Assembly: GCF_022539665.2 (NCBI RefSeq)
Contig: NC_081332.1
Coordinates: 5,856,303 to 5,920,302, forward strand
Source: Daphnia carinata
Taxonomy: Eukaryota; Arthropoda; Branchiopoda; Diplostraca; Daphniidae
Direction of reading: 5' to 3'
DNA: 64,000 nt
This document shows, piece by piece, positions 24,628 to 39,326 of this stretch; the stretch's first letter is position 1; each line of letters opens with the position of its first letter. Below the pieces are notes generated by a model that saw nothing but the letters and a program-made list of their open reading frames with translations, was not told the DNA's origin and ran no database searches. Made by a program: the position numbers and the translations under genes.

Positions 24628-26450
24628 TTCAATTGTTCCTCCAGCCACGCGTTGTTCTCCAGCCACGCTACTCAATTAACTGCTAATGGGATACAATTAA
24701 CTGAAATTGCTTACATGCCTGTAATAACGAAACCGACTGATAGATGGCTACGGGTAGAAAAAAGAGAAAAAAGTGCGATTTTTTTTTTTCCGCCATTTTT
24801 TTTTTTTTTATGTAAAACGGATTGCCATAAATATAGCCTTCTTACTTTTTCATTTTTGGCCAAATTTCAAATTTGGCTTAAAATACATGATTTCGATGCA
24901 GAATGGAATGCTTATCACGAATATAAAGTTTATTTTTCAATTGGCCTTGTAGTTTTTGAATTAAGCGAAAGAAACAGAAGGCCGGGCTTATTTTTAGTAT
25001 CATTTAATCTAGATAACTATATATAATTCCGATTCAAAATTTTACGAGGAACACGATAATGAAATTTGTTTTTACATAGAGTTTATAGTTTTTGAATAAT
25101 GAAAGAAGTTTGATGTGTCATGTTAGCGCTGTAGCATACTGGCGCGCTAGTAATGGTTTCGATTCGACCCTAATTTTATATTTTAGGTTGCTCAAAAACT
25201 ATGAACGCCACATAAAAACAACTTCCATTTTCGGGAGTTCCTTGGTTAATGAAGGTTATGAACTATAGTTCAGGGAAATTTGCGATTTTTGACGATTTTC
25301 GGGTATTTTCTACTGACACATGGATTCGACCCCAAATTTCACGAGGATTACGAAAATATGGGTCTTTTTTCATTCAGACCAACAGATAGTGAGTTATTAG
25401 ACATTTTCAAATCGGAAGTTATACTGAAAGTTAAAACTTCGAAAATTTAAAAAATGAACTATGTTCTCCTTTACAAGTTACAAAAGATCTGCGTAGTTTC
25501 AAACGTAAACTATAGTAAATTAACATAACATGGTCTTTCAAAGTTCTTAAAGTTCAGTTTTAAGGTACGACCTGTATACCACTTCAAAGCACTACTACAC
25601 ACATAATAATCGACGCAAATGTTTCAAAACCATCCCCTTAATTTGATAGCCATCAGAATTAAGGTGATAGTGGAACAGATATGGTTATTACCGGAAAAAG
25701 TAAACGGGAGATCCCATTCTTGCGGAATATTGATAGCAAATAGCACATCTTGTTAGAATTTCTTGAAGGTCCAACAAAAAAATCTTTTGTTACAGACTGT
25801 GAATATTTTGTTGCATTGGCAAATGACTGCTATCATGTAGTTTTTGCAGTAACACGCAGGCATGACATCTGCATTTAAATCCATAAATAAGTTACAATTG
25901 ATTCGCAAAGTAATAAAATCATGCAACAAACTATGATATGTGCAGAGTACACAACAGAACACATCTGTTACTTTTAACTCCACTACTGGATATGTTTACT
26001 AATAAAGCAGAATAAGATTAACATGTTGCAAATGTAAAAGTAGTAATTAATCATCTTAATAATCCTGAAAATTGGCTTTTGGTTGTAAAACACAAAAACC
26101 ATCAATTTTCACCAAATATCATGCACAGTTCTGCTTGTAACACTGGCTTTACCCAGAATGATACAACATGAGACCTGGTTTTCCAAAAGTATGTTAATAT
26201 TACCTCATCCTAAGCCCAAGTGCAACAGCTGACATTTCGTTTACGTAACGACGCAGTGCAATATTTGCACATGGATAATAGCGATGGAGGTAAAAACAAC
26301 AACAAAAAACAGAAATAAAGATACCGTTCAGACGAGAGAAACTCAAATACACGTTGTCAACGTAAAAACAAAGTAAACAATGAGAATCACATGACAACAA
26401 AAAGTAATAATAGTTCGATTTCAGACGCCAGAGGCTGTTGAATCTGTATC

Positions 26451-26462
26451 GCCATCTAGTGG
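26451..26462 (-). promoter_or_regulatory. Perfect CTCF-core-like motif in the right arm
   Basis: Minus-strand CCACTAGATGGC, mirror image of the motif at 18283-18294, so the two motifs point towards each other across the inverted repeat. This convergent orientation is the one associated with CTCF loop anchors in vertebrates; whether it matters in this animal is unknown. Confidence 0.35.
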
Positions 26463-26561
26463 GAATACAGCTTGGACAGGTTTTTAAAGATAAGCCCGAC
26501 AAAATAAGCTCGACAAAATAAGCCCGAAAAAATAAGCTCGACAAAGCAAGCCCGACTTTTC

Positions 26562-27118
26562 TTATTATTTTTATTTCTTCCAATAATATGTGGTATATCT
26601 TCATGCTATGACCTATATTTACCAGGTATACCTTCCAATTAGCGTGATACAGGTAAATAAAAATAGGTAAATGCAAAACTAATAGGCCAGTTTGAATCAG
26701 CGTTCGATTTTGAGCCTAATGTGTGTTTTTTTTATTGAATGATTCCGAGAAAATTGTGTTTTTGTTTTTATTATATCAACCGTTTTTGGAAATACACCGA
26801 ATATTTGTGCTTCATAGCGCTAGCGCTGTAGTGTACTGGCGCGCTAGTATCTTACTGGTTTTTACGTTAAGCAGTATTTGGCTTTTATCCACAGGTTACC
26901 CCCCGTATCATCAACCAACCGGGGCCGAGTCCCAACTGTTCCTCATAAAAGCCAAAAGTACGATGTCATAACTTTTCCAATTTCAAATACTGCAACTTGG
27001 TACAATATCTATTTAGGGACAGAAAAACTATTGTCGGCAAACATGAAAGATAAAAGCAGTCTCATCGTCCTAAAACACCTTGGTCTGTCGTGGAAAATAG
27101 GTCAACAAAATTCACATT
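26562..27118. other. Intergenic stretch with a short extra repeat copy
   Basis: No gene seen. Around 26816-26855 a segment ending in TACTGGCGCGCTAGTA closely matches the segment near 25120-25155 of the right arm (and its mirror near 19600), so repeat debris continues past the apparent arm end. The rest is the 3' flank of the CRAL-TRIO gene. Confidence 0.5.
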
Positions 27119-28239
27119 TCAGTCAAAGCAGTCAAATAACTGAGAGTAATTCTTTTCGGCAAACACGTTGAGAAAATGCATAGTATCCATAGGTTTCATC
27201 GAACCATCATAGTCACTGGGTAGACAAGCAGGATCCACGTGTTGGTGCAGAGCTGCAAAGCATCGGCCGTGAAAGAATAACTGCAAACAGCTTACACAAA
27301 GAAAGTAAGCGATTTTTACAAACAAAGCACTTAAAAATTCAACTAACAGACCCGGCTGCGAATTTTGTTTGACAGGAAAGGCCAAAATATAGCCACTAGG
27401 ATTTTTATAATCCGAGGTTCATGGACGATATGTATTCCTTGCAATCGAATAGGAAATACATCCTGTAGTAGAGGGGAAAAAACAACAATCAGTTAGTCCA
27501 CCAAAGAATATTTTGTACCTTGGTGTAAGATAAATTTTACCTGTACGATGTCCGTAATTTTCTTTATCAAATTTGGCGTAAATTGCCCCACATGATGAAG
27601 TGTAAAATCTTTGACATCAATGATGGCCACTATGCCGTTAGTCTGCGTTTCCACTTCACAAACCAGCCTCTGCAAGCAGAATACTCCACATCGTATCATG
27701 TCTTCCAAACTGCAAGTTGTGAGATCCCAATTGCCTTTAAAGAATATCAAATCCGAACCTTTAAATGCTATAAAATAGACGAAACGTGAATTTTGCCATT
27801 ACGTAGGTTTAATATCAACACTCGACGTCCATTTTGCTCGCGGCGTGGTGAGCTAAGAACATGGCCCTTGTCTAGCACGTGTTTTACGCGTAATGGGTGC
27901 AAGTTTTTAAGGTCTGGGTAATTTTTTGTCATTCTCAGGTAATGATTCAACTTTTAACAGATGGAATGTTAACAGTATAAAATGTCAATACAACATCAAG
28001 TCATCTTAAAACTTTACCAATTTCATTGCTCGATGTACGTCGTATTTGCGTGCATGGATGAAACACATTAGCACTTCATCACTCAAGGCAAGATCGATGT
28101 CGGATTCTGTTAAAACAAAGTAGACCAGTTGACTATGTGATAAAGGTGAAATGGCATTACTGTTACCTTTGATGAGTCCCCGCAATGTTGGTAAAAGTTC
28201 TTTACTACGCTGGATTTGAGACCTCATATTACTGTTCAT
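27119..28239 (-). CDS. CRAL-TRIO domain lipid-transfer protein (alpha-tocopherol transfer protein-like), copy A
   Basis: Six exons, listed 5' to 3': 28239-28167, 28106-28018, 27950-27803, 27734-27541, 27462-27352 and 27280-27119, giving about 258 residues. The small N-terminal helical part (DEVLMCFIHARKYDVHRAMK) is the CRAL-TRIO-N region. The Sec14-like pocket follows: NGIVAIIDVKDFTLHHVGQF, then VHEPRIIKILVAIFWPFLSN and FFHG...LHQHVDPACLPSDYDG. Family members bind small hydrophobic molecules (tocopherol, retinal, phosphoinositides) in the cytosol; the ligand here cannot be told. The start is set by likeness to copy B, whose protein also begins with MN-rich residues; an earlier in-frame Met lies at about 28281. 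It is paralogous to 29403-30528 with the same intron phases. Confidence 0.85.
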
Positions 28240-28764
28240 TTTTCCGTTGCTGACCAGTTGCCAAACTGTGGTTCTCAACACAGAGCGACTAAATTTTCAG
28301 TTGAAAATGGTTAATGTGCTCTAACGGTCCACAAAGCGACTTGTTCACAGTCACAAGCACAACTAGCCTGTGCTATCTGAATTTCCGACTCGGTATAGGC
28401 CTACTTATAGACCATTGTCATTTAGAAAATGGTCAGGCAGGTCAAGGACGAAAGTGTTTCTCTGTGGGAAAAACTAGGTCAAATATGTTTTTACTTCACT
28501 TGAAACCGTAGAAAATACTGGGGGATCGTAGTGGATAACAAGGCCTATACATCGATGAAGCATGGTCTATTTGCAGACTAAGACAATTGTTGGAAATCAC
28601 TTTTAGCTGTTTTCTATAAAGCCAATATATATGGTGTCTTGTTTTCCTTACATTCCCACTTATGTACAAGGAAATACCGATCTCCGTTTTGCCCATAAAC
28701 ATATACATCTGGTCTTCTCAAAACTAATTATTTTTAGCCACATACGTTATACACAGTAATTACG

Positions 28765-29355
28765 TTAAATAAAGCACTTAAAGCTGATAAAGAAACCTTG
28801 GTAATTAATGTTTGATAAGGCTTTATGTAATAAAGGAAATAACGTACATATTACCGGCCTAACACAATCACCAAGGTTCCAAATAAGGGCATAATGATGC
28901 CGGGATAACTTTATTGTTATAACTGTATCCAGCATCCACATCAATTGGATAGAAAACATTGCCTTTCCAGCAAACCAGTTGATTAATCTGCATTCATAGA
29001 AATTCACAATATTATTATGCATACCAATCAGAGCTACAACTAGTAAAGTACTTACAACTAGTAATACCTTATCAGCCATTAGTAAAAGATAAGAGATTTT
29101 TTTATTGAGCTGCGAGAATTTTCCTTTAAATCCGCATCTTAGGGCTGGTCCATTTAAGCTCCAGTTTTGCATAGAAATTATTAGCTCGCGAAAAGCCCGT
29201 GCATTAAATACTGCCATTATATTGTATATGCGCGTAGCACAAAATGAAACCACAAATAAAAAGCTATCGACATAGAACAAACATGAAGTAAACGACATGG
29301 CCACAGAAAAAAAACGTGCGAAAGGCCTGAAACTGTATGGGCTTTGACTTGGCAT
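28765..29355 (-). CDS. Unassigned multi-pass membrane-protein-like ORF
   Basis: A 196-codon open frame with several hydrophobic segments (for example ADKVLLVVSTLLVVALIGMH and AMSFTSCLFYVDSFLFVVSF) separated by basic loops containing FSQLNKK. It resembles a fragment of an arthropod gustatory-receptor-type 7TM protein, but the diagnostic C-terminal TYhhhhhQF signature was not found, so this is only a suggestion. It lies between two tandem CRAL-TRIO genes on the same strand, and its first Met is only 48 bp beyond the stop codon of copy B. It may be a decayed gene or a chance open frame. Confidence 0.3.
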   Translation of the reverse strand: MPSQSPYSFRPFARFFSVAMSFTSCLFYVDSFLFVVSFCATRIYNIMAVFNARAFRELIISMQNWSLNGPALRCGFKGKFSQLNKKISYLLLMADKVLLVVSTLLVVALIGMHNNIVNFYECRLINWFAGKAMFSIQLMWMLDTVITIKLSRHHYALIWNLGDCVRPVICTLFPLLHKALSNINYQGFFISFKCFI

Positions 29356-29402
29356 AATAGAAAAATATTACAAAATTTTCGCGTTCTAAACATGCTTGAT
29401 TT

Positions 29403-30528
29403 TTAGTTAAAACAATCGAATATTTTTGGGTACTCACTCTCGGAGAAAACACTGGAAAAACACATGGTGTCCATCGATTTCATACAACCGTTATAGTCGC
29501 TGGGTAGACAGGCAGGATCAACGTGTTGGTGAACAGTTACGAAACATTGTCCGTGAAAGAACAGCTGTAAATGTTTCAGGTAAAGCAAACAGTATCAATT
29601 AAATGCGCCTTCACATTTCTACATTTCTTTTAATTATAGCCATTGCAAAACAATATGTAAGTAGACTGACCCGGTTGCGAATTTTGTTCGATAAAAAAGG
29701 CCAAAATATGGCTACGAGGATTTTCATAATCCGAGGTTCATTAACAACGTGAATTCCTTGGAATCGGATAGGAAACACATCCTGTGTGGTAAAACACAAT
29801 CAGTCATTTAGTTTTACCATCTACAACAAGTATCTTTTGTTCAAACCTGAGCAATATCGGCAATTATCTTAACCCAATATGGTGTAAACTGCCTTACGTG
29901 GTTAAGTGACAAATCTTTAACGTCGAGGATAAGCACAATGCCATTAGTTTGAGTGTCGAGTTCAGATACCAGTCTCTGAAAGCAGAACACTAATGCAAGA
30001 AAAACGTCTTCCAAACTACAAATGCGGAGATCCCACTTCCCTAAGAAAAAGAAATTGTAACCTTAAACTTCACAACTGATTAAAATGACAATTTTTTAAA
30101 TTACGTAAATTGATCAACAATATGCGACATCCATTTTGCTCGCGATGCGGAGAAGCAAAGAAGTGCAAATCGAGCACGTGTTTCACACGCAACGGACATA
30201 AGTGTGCAAGTTCTGGATGTTGCTTTGTCATTCTCACATAGTTGTTCAGCTTCCAAAAAATAGAATGTTAGTATGGTAAAATTGAAATAAATACTTTTCA
30301 AGATATTACCAATTTCATCGCTCTGTGAACGTCGCCTTTACGGGCATGGATAAAGCACATTAGCAATTCATCACTCGTTGACAGATTGATGTTGGATTCT
30401 AAAAAAGAAGACTGTAAGCAGGACATAAAGATGGACACAGAGTTTTTCTTACCCTTGATGAGCACGCGGAATTTTGATATGAGCTCGTTGTCGTCGAAAT
30501 GAACACGAGATTTTGTGTTGTTATTCAT
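29403..30528 (-). CDS. CRAL-TRIO domain lipid-transfer protein (alpha-tocopherol transfer protein-like), copy B
   Basis: Six exons, 5' to 3': 30528-30453, 30398-30310, 30249-30105, 30040-29847, 29781-29671 and 29564-29403, again about 258 residues. The domain order is the same as in copy A: helical N-terminal part with DELLMCFIHARKGDVHRAMK, then QTNGIVLILDVKDLSLNHVR, then DVFPIRFQGIHVVNEPRI, and ending LHQHVDPACLPSDYNG. Intron positions and phases match copy A and exons 2, 4, 5 and 6 have equal lengths, which shows a tandem duplication. The start is the ATG at 30528, the first in frame. Cytosolic hydrophobic-ligand binding is expected from the family. Confidence 0.85.
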
Positions 30529-31836
30529 TTTCGATTGCACTTGTTACTGTCCAGCCTTCAATCTTTAGGGGAAATAAAAATCAGAAATTCAGATATGACA
30601 CAACCTGTAGACGCACTTTTCAAAAAGGCAATGACAATTTTTCATGGTTGTAATTTTCAACATGCACAGACAAGTTTAGTGTTTTCTGACCCTGTTCGTC
30701 TTATTTTAGTATGGAGAAAGGGCTAAACTAAGCTAGGGGCATGGAGGGGGAGAGTAAGGTTTCTTACGTTGAAACTTTTCGTCTCTTTCCCTAGACCAAA
30801 TTCTATTCGAAGTGGAATCTTAATGACAAAGAAACTATCACTTTTGAACTTTGCGCAGCCTTTACGTTAGCAGTGGGCAGAGAAAAACTAACACCCCCCC
30901 TCCCCCCCAAAAAGAAACAAAAAAATGAAGTGGAAATCGGAGAAGGGGAGACAAAAATTAAAAATTCGAAACGCAAATGATAGTACAAGTGGCAACGCTG
31001 TTCATGGCGCTTCCGAAACTTGCCGTCAAATTTGAGTGTTGAGAAAAAAAAATTACGCTGCGTATATATTGTAGGCTCGTTTTATTCTTTTAGTTCTTTT
31101 TCAGGAACAGATACTTCACCTATCGTCCTGAGAAAAAAGCGGGCTTGAAAGCCAGAAATTCGACTAAAAATTTTTATATTGATCACCTTGATTAGCAGGA
31201 GTAGTAGGTATTAAAAATTTAAACAATGGCTTATTATGATGATGGTTTTGCCTTCAAATGTGAAAAGAAAAGTACCTAGTTGTCCACTTGCGATATTTTA
31301 GAGATGTTCGTCAATTTCAGGCTGTGGCAGCAAGTGGTCTGACTGAAACAATCTCTAATAATCGACTAATACGCAAGTGCTCTGAAAACCAGTGTGTGGT
31401 AGACAGAACTGTGATTTGAGACTTGAGCACCAACTGACCCAAATTCTGCAGTGAAGGAGCAAAAGGCCATCTTTTTAGGGTCAAGTAATGTCAAGTAAGC
31501 TGCTGTTTCACTCGACCTATTAATTTATGGGGATTACATGAAAATGCATTTATTTGTTAAGAGGCGACAAACAAAAATCAAAACTCCTGTCCACTTGAAA
31601 TAAATATTATTTGTGTTTGTATCAGGTTTCCTTCCAGCTCGTTGTTATATGTTTATCATACGATTGTTAAACAGAAAATTTTGTAATCGACGTAAATTAA
31701 AGCATACAAAATAAATAGTCACGTTTTTCTTCTTATACACGCAACGCGTTCAGCAAAGACAAAAAATCAAGCTGAATAGTGCAACTTTTAAATAGATTCT
31801 TGGTATCATGACGTTCGGTCATTATCTTTGCTGATA
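30529..31836. other. Intergenic stretch upstream of CRAL-TRIO copy B
   Basis: No gene found. Presumably it includes the promoter of copy B. A C-run lies near 30892-30907; otherwise nothing stands out. Confidence 0.5.
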
Positions 31837-32454
31837 CTAACCTGTTGAACCGGGAGGATTTTTGCCGGCCACCACGATCAGTAACACATCGATGTTTGGT
31901 TGTTTGGTTTTCAGTTTATGGGTACCCATTTCCTGAATATGCAGTACATTCACGAGAATGGCCACAACGGGGAAAGGGAGGTAGAACGAGAAGTGGTATC
32001 TAGCAACAGTTATCCATAAATGACAACCTGTTACTTAAGCAGTGATTGGCGTTCATTCGCACAATATGCAATTGTGCGTTAATCGGGAAAAGTCTTATCC
32101 AATTATATTTTTTTACGCGGAACGACGCCCAACTGTCAAACGATTTTACCAACTTTTCAAATGAACTGTGTGTTTTGGGTTTTTCCACTGAACCCATACT
32201 CAATGTTTCAGTTCACTTCAAATACAGATTATCTCGCTGACGGAAAGATATACATACAATACCATTGGGATAACAACATACAGTAAACTTAAAAAAAAAA
32301 TTTAACTGTTCTAAAACATTACCTGTCTTTCATTGTATGCGCACGAAGGCTCAATAAGCGAATCTTGTGGGAAGTCTGGATAACGAAAACGTTTCCATAT
32401 TGACATTGCCTGTGCGTGCAATGGCTGGTGCACCTCACATGAGATCCTGGTCTT
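31837..32454 (-). CDS. Candidate 3' exons of an unassigned small membrane protein
   Basis: Two minus-strand segments, 32454-32323 and 31999-31837, join in frame through GT-AG sites (donor GTAATG, acceptor TGCTAG) and end at a TAG at 31837-31839. The joined reading contains KIRLLSLRAHTMKDRYHFSF followed by a hydrophobic run YLPFPVVAILVNVLHI, and ends in AGKNPPGSTG. The upstream exon(s) and start were not resolved, and I do not recognise the family. The gene would be head-to-head with GPHR (starting at 32658). It could still be a chance combination. Confidence 0.3.
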
Positions 32455-32657
32455 CTAAAAAACTCAACATCTAGATTCCACTATCAGAAACGAATACTAT
32501 AAATATCTACTGTTGGTTTTGACTGACCATTATCCGTACTCTTTGGTAACAACCGCCAATGCAACTTCCACGAGATATTTTTGAAAATGTCGTCTGCAAA
32601 AAAAAAAAGAAAAGAAAAAAAAATTACTGTCAACAAGAGCTAAATTCGTCATAAACA

Positions 32658-34593
32658 ATGAACGTTGTGGAAGATACCATTGCGATTACACTTTCAGTGG
32701 TAGGTATAATATGCGACATATTATCTGGGGCCTGGTTGAAAACCCACGAATACATTTCTGACTTTTGTTCCCGGTAGATAATTTTTTTTGCTGGTGGTTG
32801 GGTGTTTTTCATGAAGCAATTGTTTAGGGACTATGAAGTTCATCATCATACTGTTCAGTTGATATTTTCAGTAACATTTGCCCTTTCATGCATAATGTTC
32901 GAACTTATAATTTTCGAAATCCTCGGAATATTGGATGCAAGGTATTTTTTTATTTTCTACAATGAAACCAAGGTTTTCTTCATCAATCTCACTATTTATA
33001 GCTATCGTTTTATTTGCTGGAATGTGGTGCTGTATACCATGCTGGTATTTGTGATTGTCATCATACCCTTCTACATAGGATATTTTGTGCTGTCAAATAT
33101 TCGGTTTGGTAAGTGTCACAGGTACATAATAGTTCATTCTTGTGACTAACATTCATGAAATTGATTTTGTCAGTCAAAAAAGGTCTTGTCAAAATTTTAT
33201 CACTCATGGTTTGGATTTTCTACTTATACCTATTTTGGAAAGTTGGTGATCCTTTCCCAGTAATAAGCAGCTCTAAGAGAAGCCTTCGCTTGCTTTCCAT
33301 GGAACAGGGCATCTCACGAATAGGTATTATTGGTGTAACAGTTATGGCCCTTCTTTCTGGATTTGGTGCTGTCAACTATCCATACACTTCTATGGCAGTG
33401 TTCATGAGGTAATTTTTCATGAATTTCTTTTGGCTTGTGTAATTGATACTTAATTTTCCTATTCTCATTTTAGACCGGTTACCCATACTGACATTCAGAT
33501 AGTGGAAAGGAAGTTGATGCAAACCATGGACATGATCGTTGTGAAGAAAAAACGAATCGCCCTCATGGAAAGGGATTCCCGAAGTCAAAAGAACAGAAAT
33601 ACTAAGGACGCTAGCACTTCAGGAGTATGGTCTATGCTAAAAAGCGTGGCTTCTGTTGGCGTCGGCAGCTCTGAGAGTAAGTGATCATATGACGCTCCCA
33701 GGGCTATTTAATTAAATTGTGATCGTCTTCTTCCTATAACTAGACTTATCAACTCTGAAATGCGAAGTTTCAGCTCTTGAGGAGCTTAGCCGCCAACTTT
33801 TTGTAGAGGCGGTCGATCTCCACACAATGGAAGACAGGCTCGAATGGTATGTTACAAACTTAGCACTAAACACATTCTACATATTAAGTTAATGTTGTTA
33901 ATTTTTAGGTCAACAACGTGGCAAGGAAAGTACTTTAATTTCCTAGGATATTTTTTCTCAATCTATTGTATGTGGAAAATTTTCATTGTAAGTATTCCTA
34001 GAAAAATTTGAGAACGGTTAATTATAATTCTATTTATATTGTCATCGGTGTGATAAATCAACAGAGTACTATCAACATAGTTTTTGATCGAGTTGGCCGT
34101 GTAGATCCTGTCACGCGCGGGCTTGAAATTGCTATTCATTGGGTTGGATTGTCAATTGATTTCAATTTTTGGTCTCAACACGTTTCCTTCTTATTGGTTG
34201 GCTGCATCGTCGTTACCTCAATTAGGGGATTACTTTTAACCCTGACAAAGTTTTTCTACGCAATCTCAAGCAGCAAATCGTCCAATGTCATAGTTTTACT
34301 TCTGGCCCAAATTATGGTAATATTTAAAACTTATAATTTTTGTTATTAAGGGATAATTTCTTAAAATGATTTTTAAGGGAATGTACTTCGTGTCCTCGGT
34401 CTTACTCATGCGCATGAACATGCCTGCCGAGTATCGTACCATCATCACTCAAGTGCTTGGAGATCTGCAATTTTCATTTTATCACAGATGGTTTGACGTA
34501 ATCTTCCTCGTCAGTGCGTTGTCATCCATTGCTTTTCTCTATCTCGCTCACAAACAAGCGCCATCAACGGACAGTAAGCTCAATAACTATTGA
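32658..34593 (+). CDS. GPHR: Golgi pH regulator / GPR89 homologue
   Basis: Nine exons: 32658-32699, 32778-32941, 33002-33108, 33174-33408, 33474-33676, 33744-33846, 33909-33987, 34065-34316 and 34378-34593. The spliced protein shows the family hallmarks [71 protein letters not shown], and an end with [17 protein letters not shown]. In animals this nine-helix protein acts as an anion channel that keeps the Golgi acidic. The short first exon is chosen because [14 protein letters not shown] joins in frame to [13 protein letters not shown], matching the family start. An intron of only 60 nt (32942-33001) lies inside the second large open frame and is easy to miss: reading through it gives an insertion absent from the family. 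Confidence 0.95.
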
Positions 34594-34757
34594 TGCGAAG
34601 TTTTGGATTTTGTGATTGTTCAAATAAGTGGTGCGGATTTTTTTCAAAATCGGTTCTCGTATTGCTGGATGTTTACCTTGTTTGTCATCGGTTGAGTGTG
34701 CAAGTAATATAAATATTTGTTAATATTGAATCTCCAGGTTGAATGCTGCTTTCAGTT

Positions 34758-37899
<3,142 letters not shown>

Positions 37900-38391
37900 G
37901 TTTAAAGGTTTGATCCTTGCAGTTTCCGAATCGAGATAACTACCTTTACTTGTGCATTAGAACTGGGTACTGTCACCTGGCATTCACTAGGAAAAACGGG
38001 GAAGTCCACAAATACTTTTATTTCCTTGAACTAGCAGAAACGCGTCTCTATTTGTTTACCCCCGGTAACAATTCATGGAACATTGCCAGCTCTCTTTTGT
38101 GATTACACTTCTTGAGAAATTTAAAAACTAAATTTCTCAAAGCTCCACTTTAAAGCTGCTCTAAGGAAAATAAAAACTTTTAGCTTTTCGATTTGAAAAC
38201 CCGAAATAAAAACTAGGGAATGATGTGCAATTTCGAAACCTTATTTGCAACTACCAACAGAAGCACATTGTGATACAGACAACTACAAACCACTGTGGCA
38301 CAGTATATATTGTAACGTTCAGTTTACAGATTTTTTTAAATATAAACTTTTCATTTGCTAATTTCGAAAATTTATTAATTTGATCATTGTA
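37900..38391. promoter_or_regulatory. Divergent promoter region between KAT2 and CENP-S
   Basis: The 492 bp between two start codons pointing away from each other must contain both 5' UTRs and promoters unless distant non-coding first exons exist. I see no clear TATA box for either gene, which suits housekeeping promoters. Confidence 0.5.
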
Positions 38392-38973
38392 ATGGACACT
38401 GATCACATACAAGTAAACTGTTTTTGGCAGATCGTCATTAAGCATCTATATTCAATTTTTTATTCAATATGTAGCGATTAAAAGCTTCAATACACTTTAC
38501 TGTGGGTAAAATGTGTGAAGAGCAGGAAATCAAAACTCAAATTAGTTTTGACAAAAATGTGATTGCAACTATAAGTGAAATCCTTTGGCAGAAGATCAAA
38601 CTAATATCACAGGATTTGGAAGCTTTTGCTAAGTATTAGTTCTGTAAATTTTGGTGTTTAAAGAGAAGTTATATAGGCATTATTATATACAATTTTTTAT
38701 TGAGGCATGGAAAGCGTACAACCATCAATCTGGATGATGTCAAGCTGCTTGTACGAAGGAATGAAGATTTAGTAAGTATTCCAGAAACAAAACATTGAAG
38801 GAAGCCAATTGAGTCCATTGCATTGATTACAGAAAGCCATACTAGCAACACTAGGATCACCAAACTTGGAAGAAAATGCAAAAACAGACAAAGGGAAAGC
38901 CTTGGTGAAAAAAAAGAAAACTGACATTCCACCAGAAGTCCATCTTGACATAGATGATGACATGTTTGTGTGA
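38392..38973 (+). CDS. CENPS: Centromere protein S / MHF1 histone-fold protein
   Basis: Four exons: 38392-38412, 38475-38632, 38705-38771 and 38833-38973; about 128 residues. The key family segments are RLKASIHFTVGKMCEE, FDKNVIATISEILWQKIKLI and HGKRTTINLDDVKLLVRRNE, matching the CENP-S histone fold. The obvious Met at 38511 is not the start: the frame upstream continues as RLKASIHFTVGK, a conserved piece, back to an acceptor at 38474, and a seven-codon first exon (MDTDHIQ) with a GTAAAC donor supplies the start. In the family, CENP-S pairs with CENP-X in the MHF complex (Fanconi anaemia pathway, FANCM) and at kinetochores. The C-terminal tail is acidic and basic, and poorly conserved. Confidence 0.9.
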
Positions 38974-39326
38974 GCAGAATATTATCTCAGTTGTATTTTT
39001 CTATGTCAGGGAAGACAGTCGTTTTTGTGCGTTCGTGAAGATTGCGTGGTATGCACAACATCAAAATTCATAAAATAAACGGTTCTAACTCGCTACAAAT
39101 AGAAACACTAGCACATTAAAAAGAGGCGTAAAATTTTCAACCGATTACTTTTTTATGGCAACCATTAAGGGGTCGAATGTCGTTAATTCTGTCCTGTCGC
39201 CAGGTATTTGTTTCTTTCATCATTTAATACAGAGTAACAGTGTCGGAAATCTGTTAAATGGTCTCCAACACACTCCCTTGTTAAAGCTTCTCTCACATTT
39301 TCCTATGAGAACTTGAACAATTTTCT

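Larger units (their letters stand above)
23047..26561 (-). repeat. Right arm of the giant inverted repeat
   Basis: Reverse complement of the left arm (18225-22347). It ends at 26490-26561 with a run of TAAGCCCGACAAAA-type subrepeats (about 14 bp period, alternating AAGCCCGAC and AAGCTCGAC), which is longer than the matching end on the left. It is about 600 bp shorter than the left arm. The counterpart of the left 19715-20200 block is replaced by a related but diverged sequence near 24800-25030. Confidence 0.85.

Noticed and set aside
18225-26561. Telomeric or CRISPR-type array
   Set aside because: No TTAGG repeats and no regularly spaced identical repeats with unique spacers.
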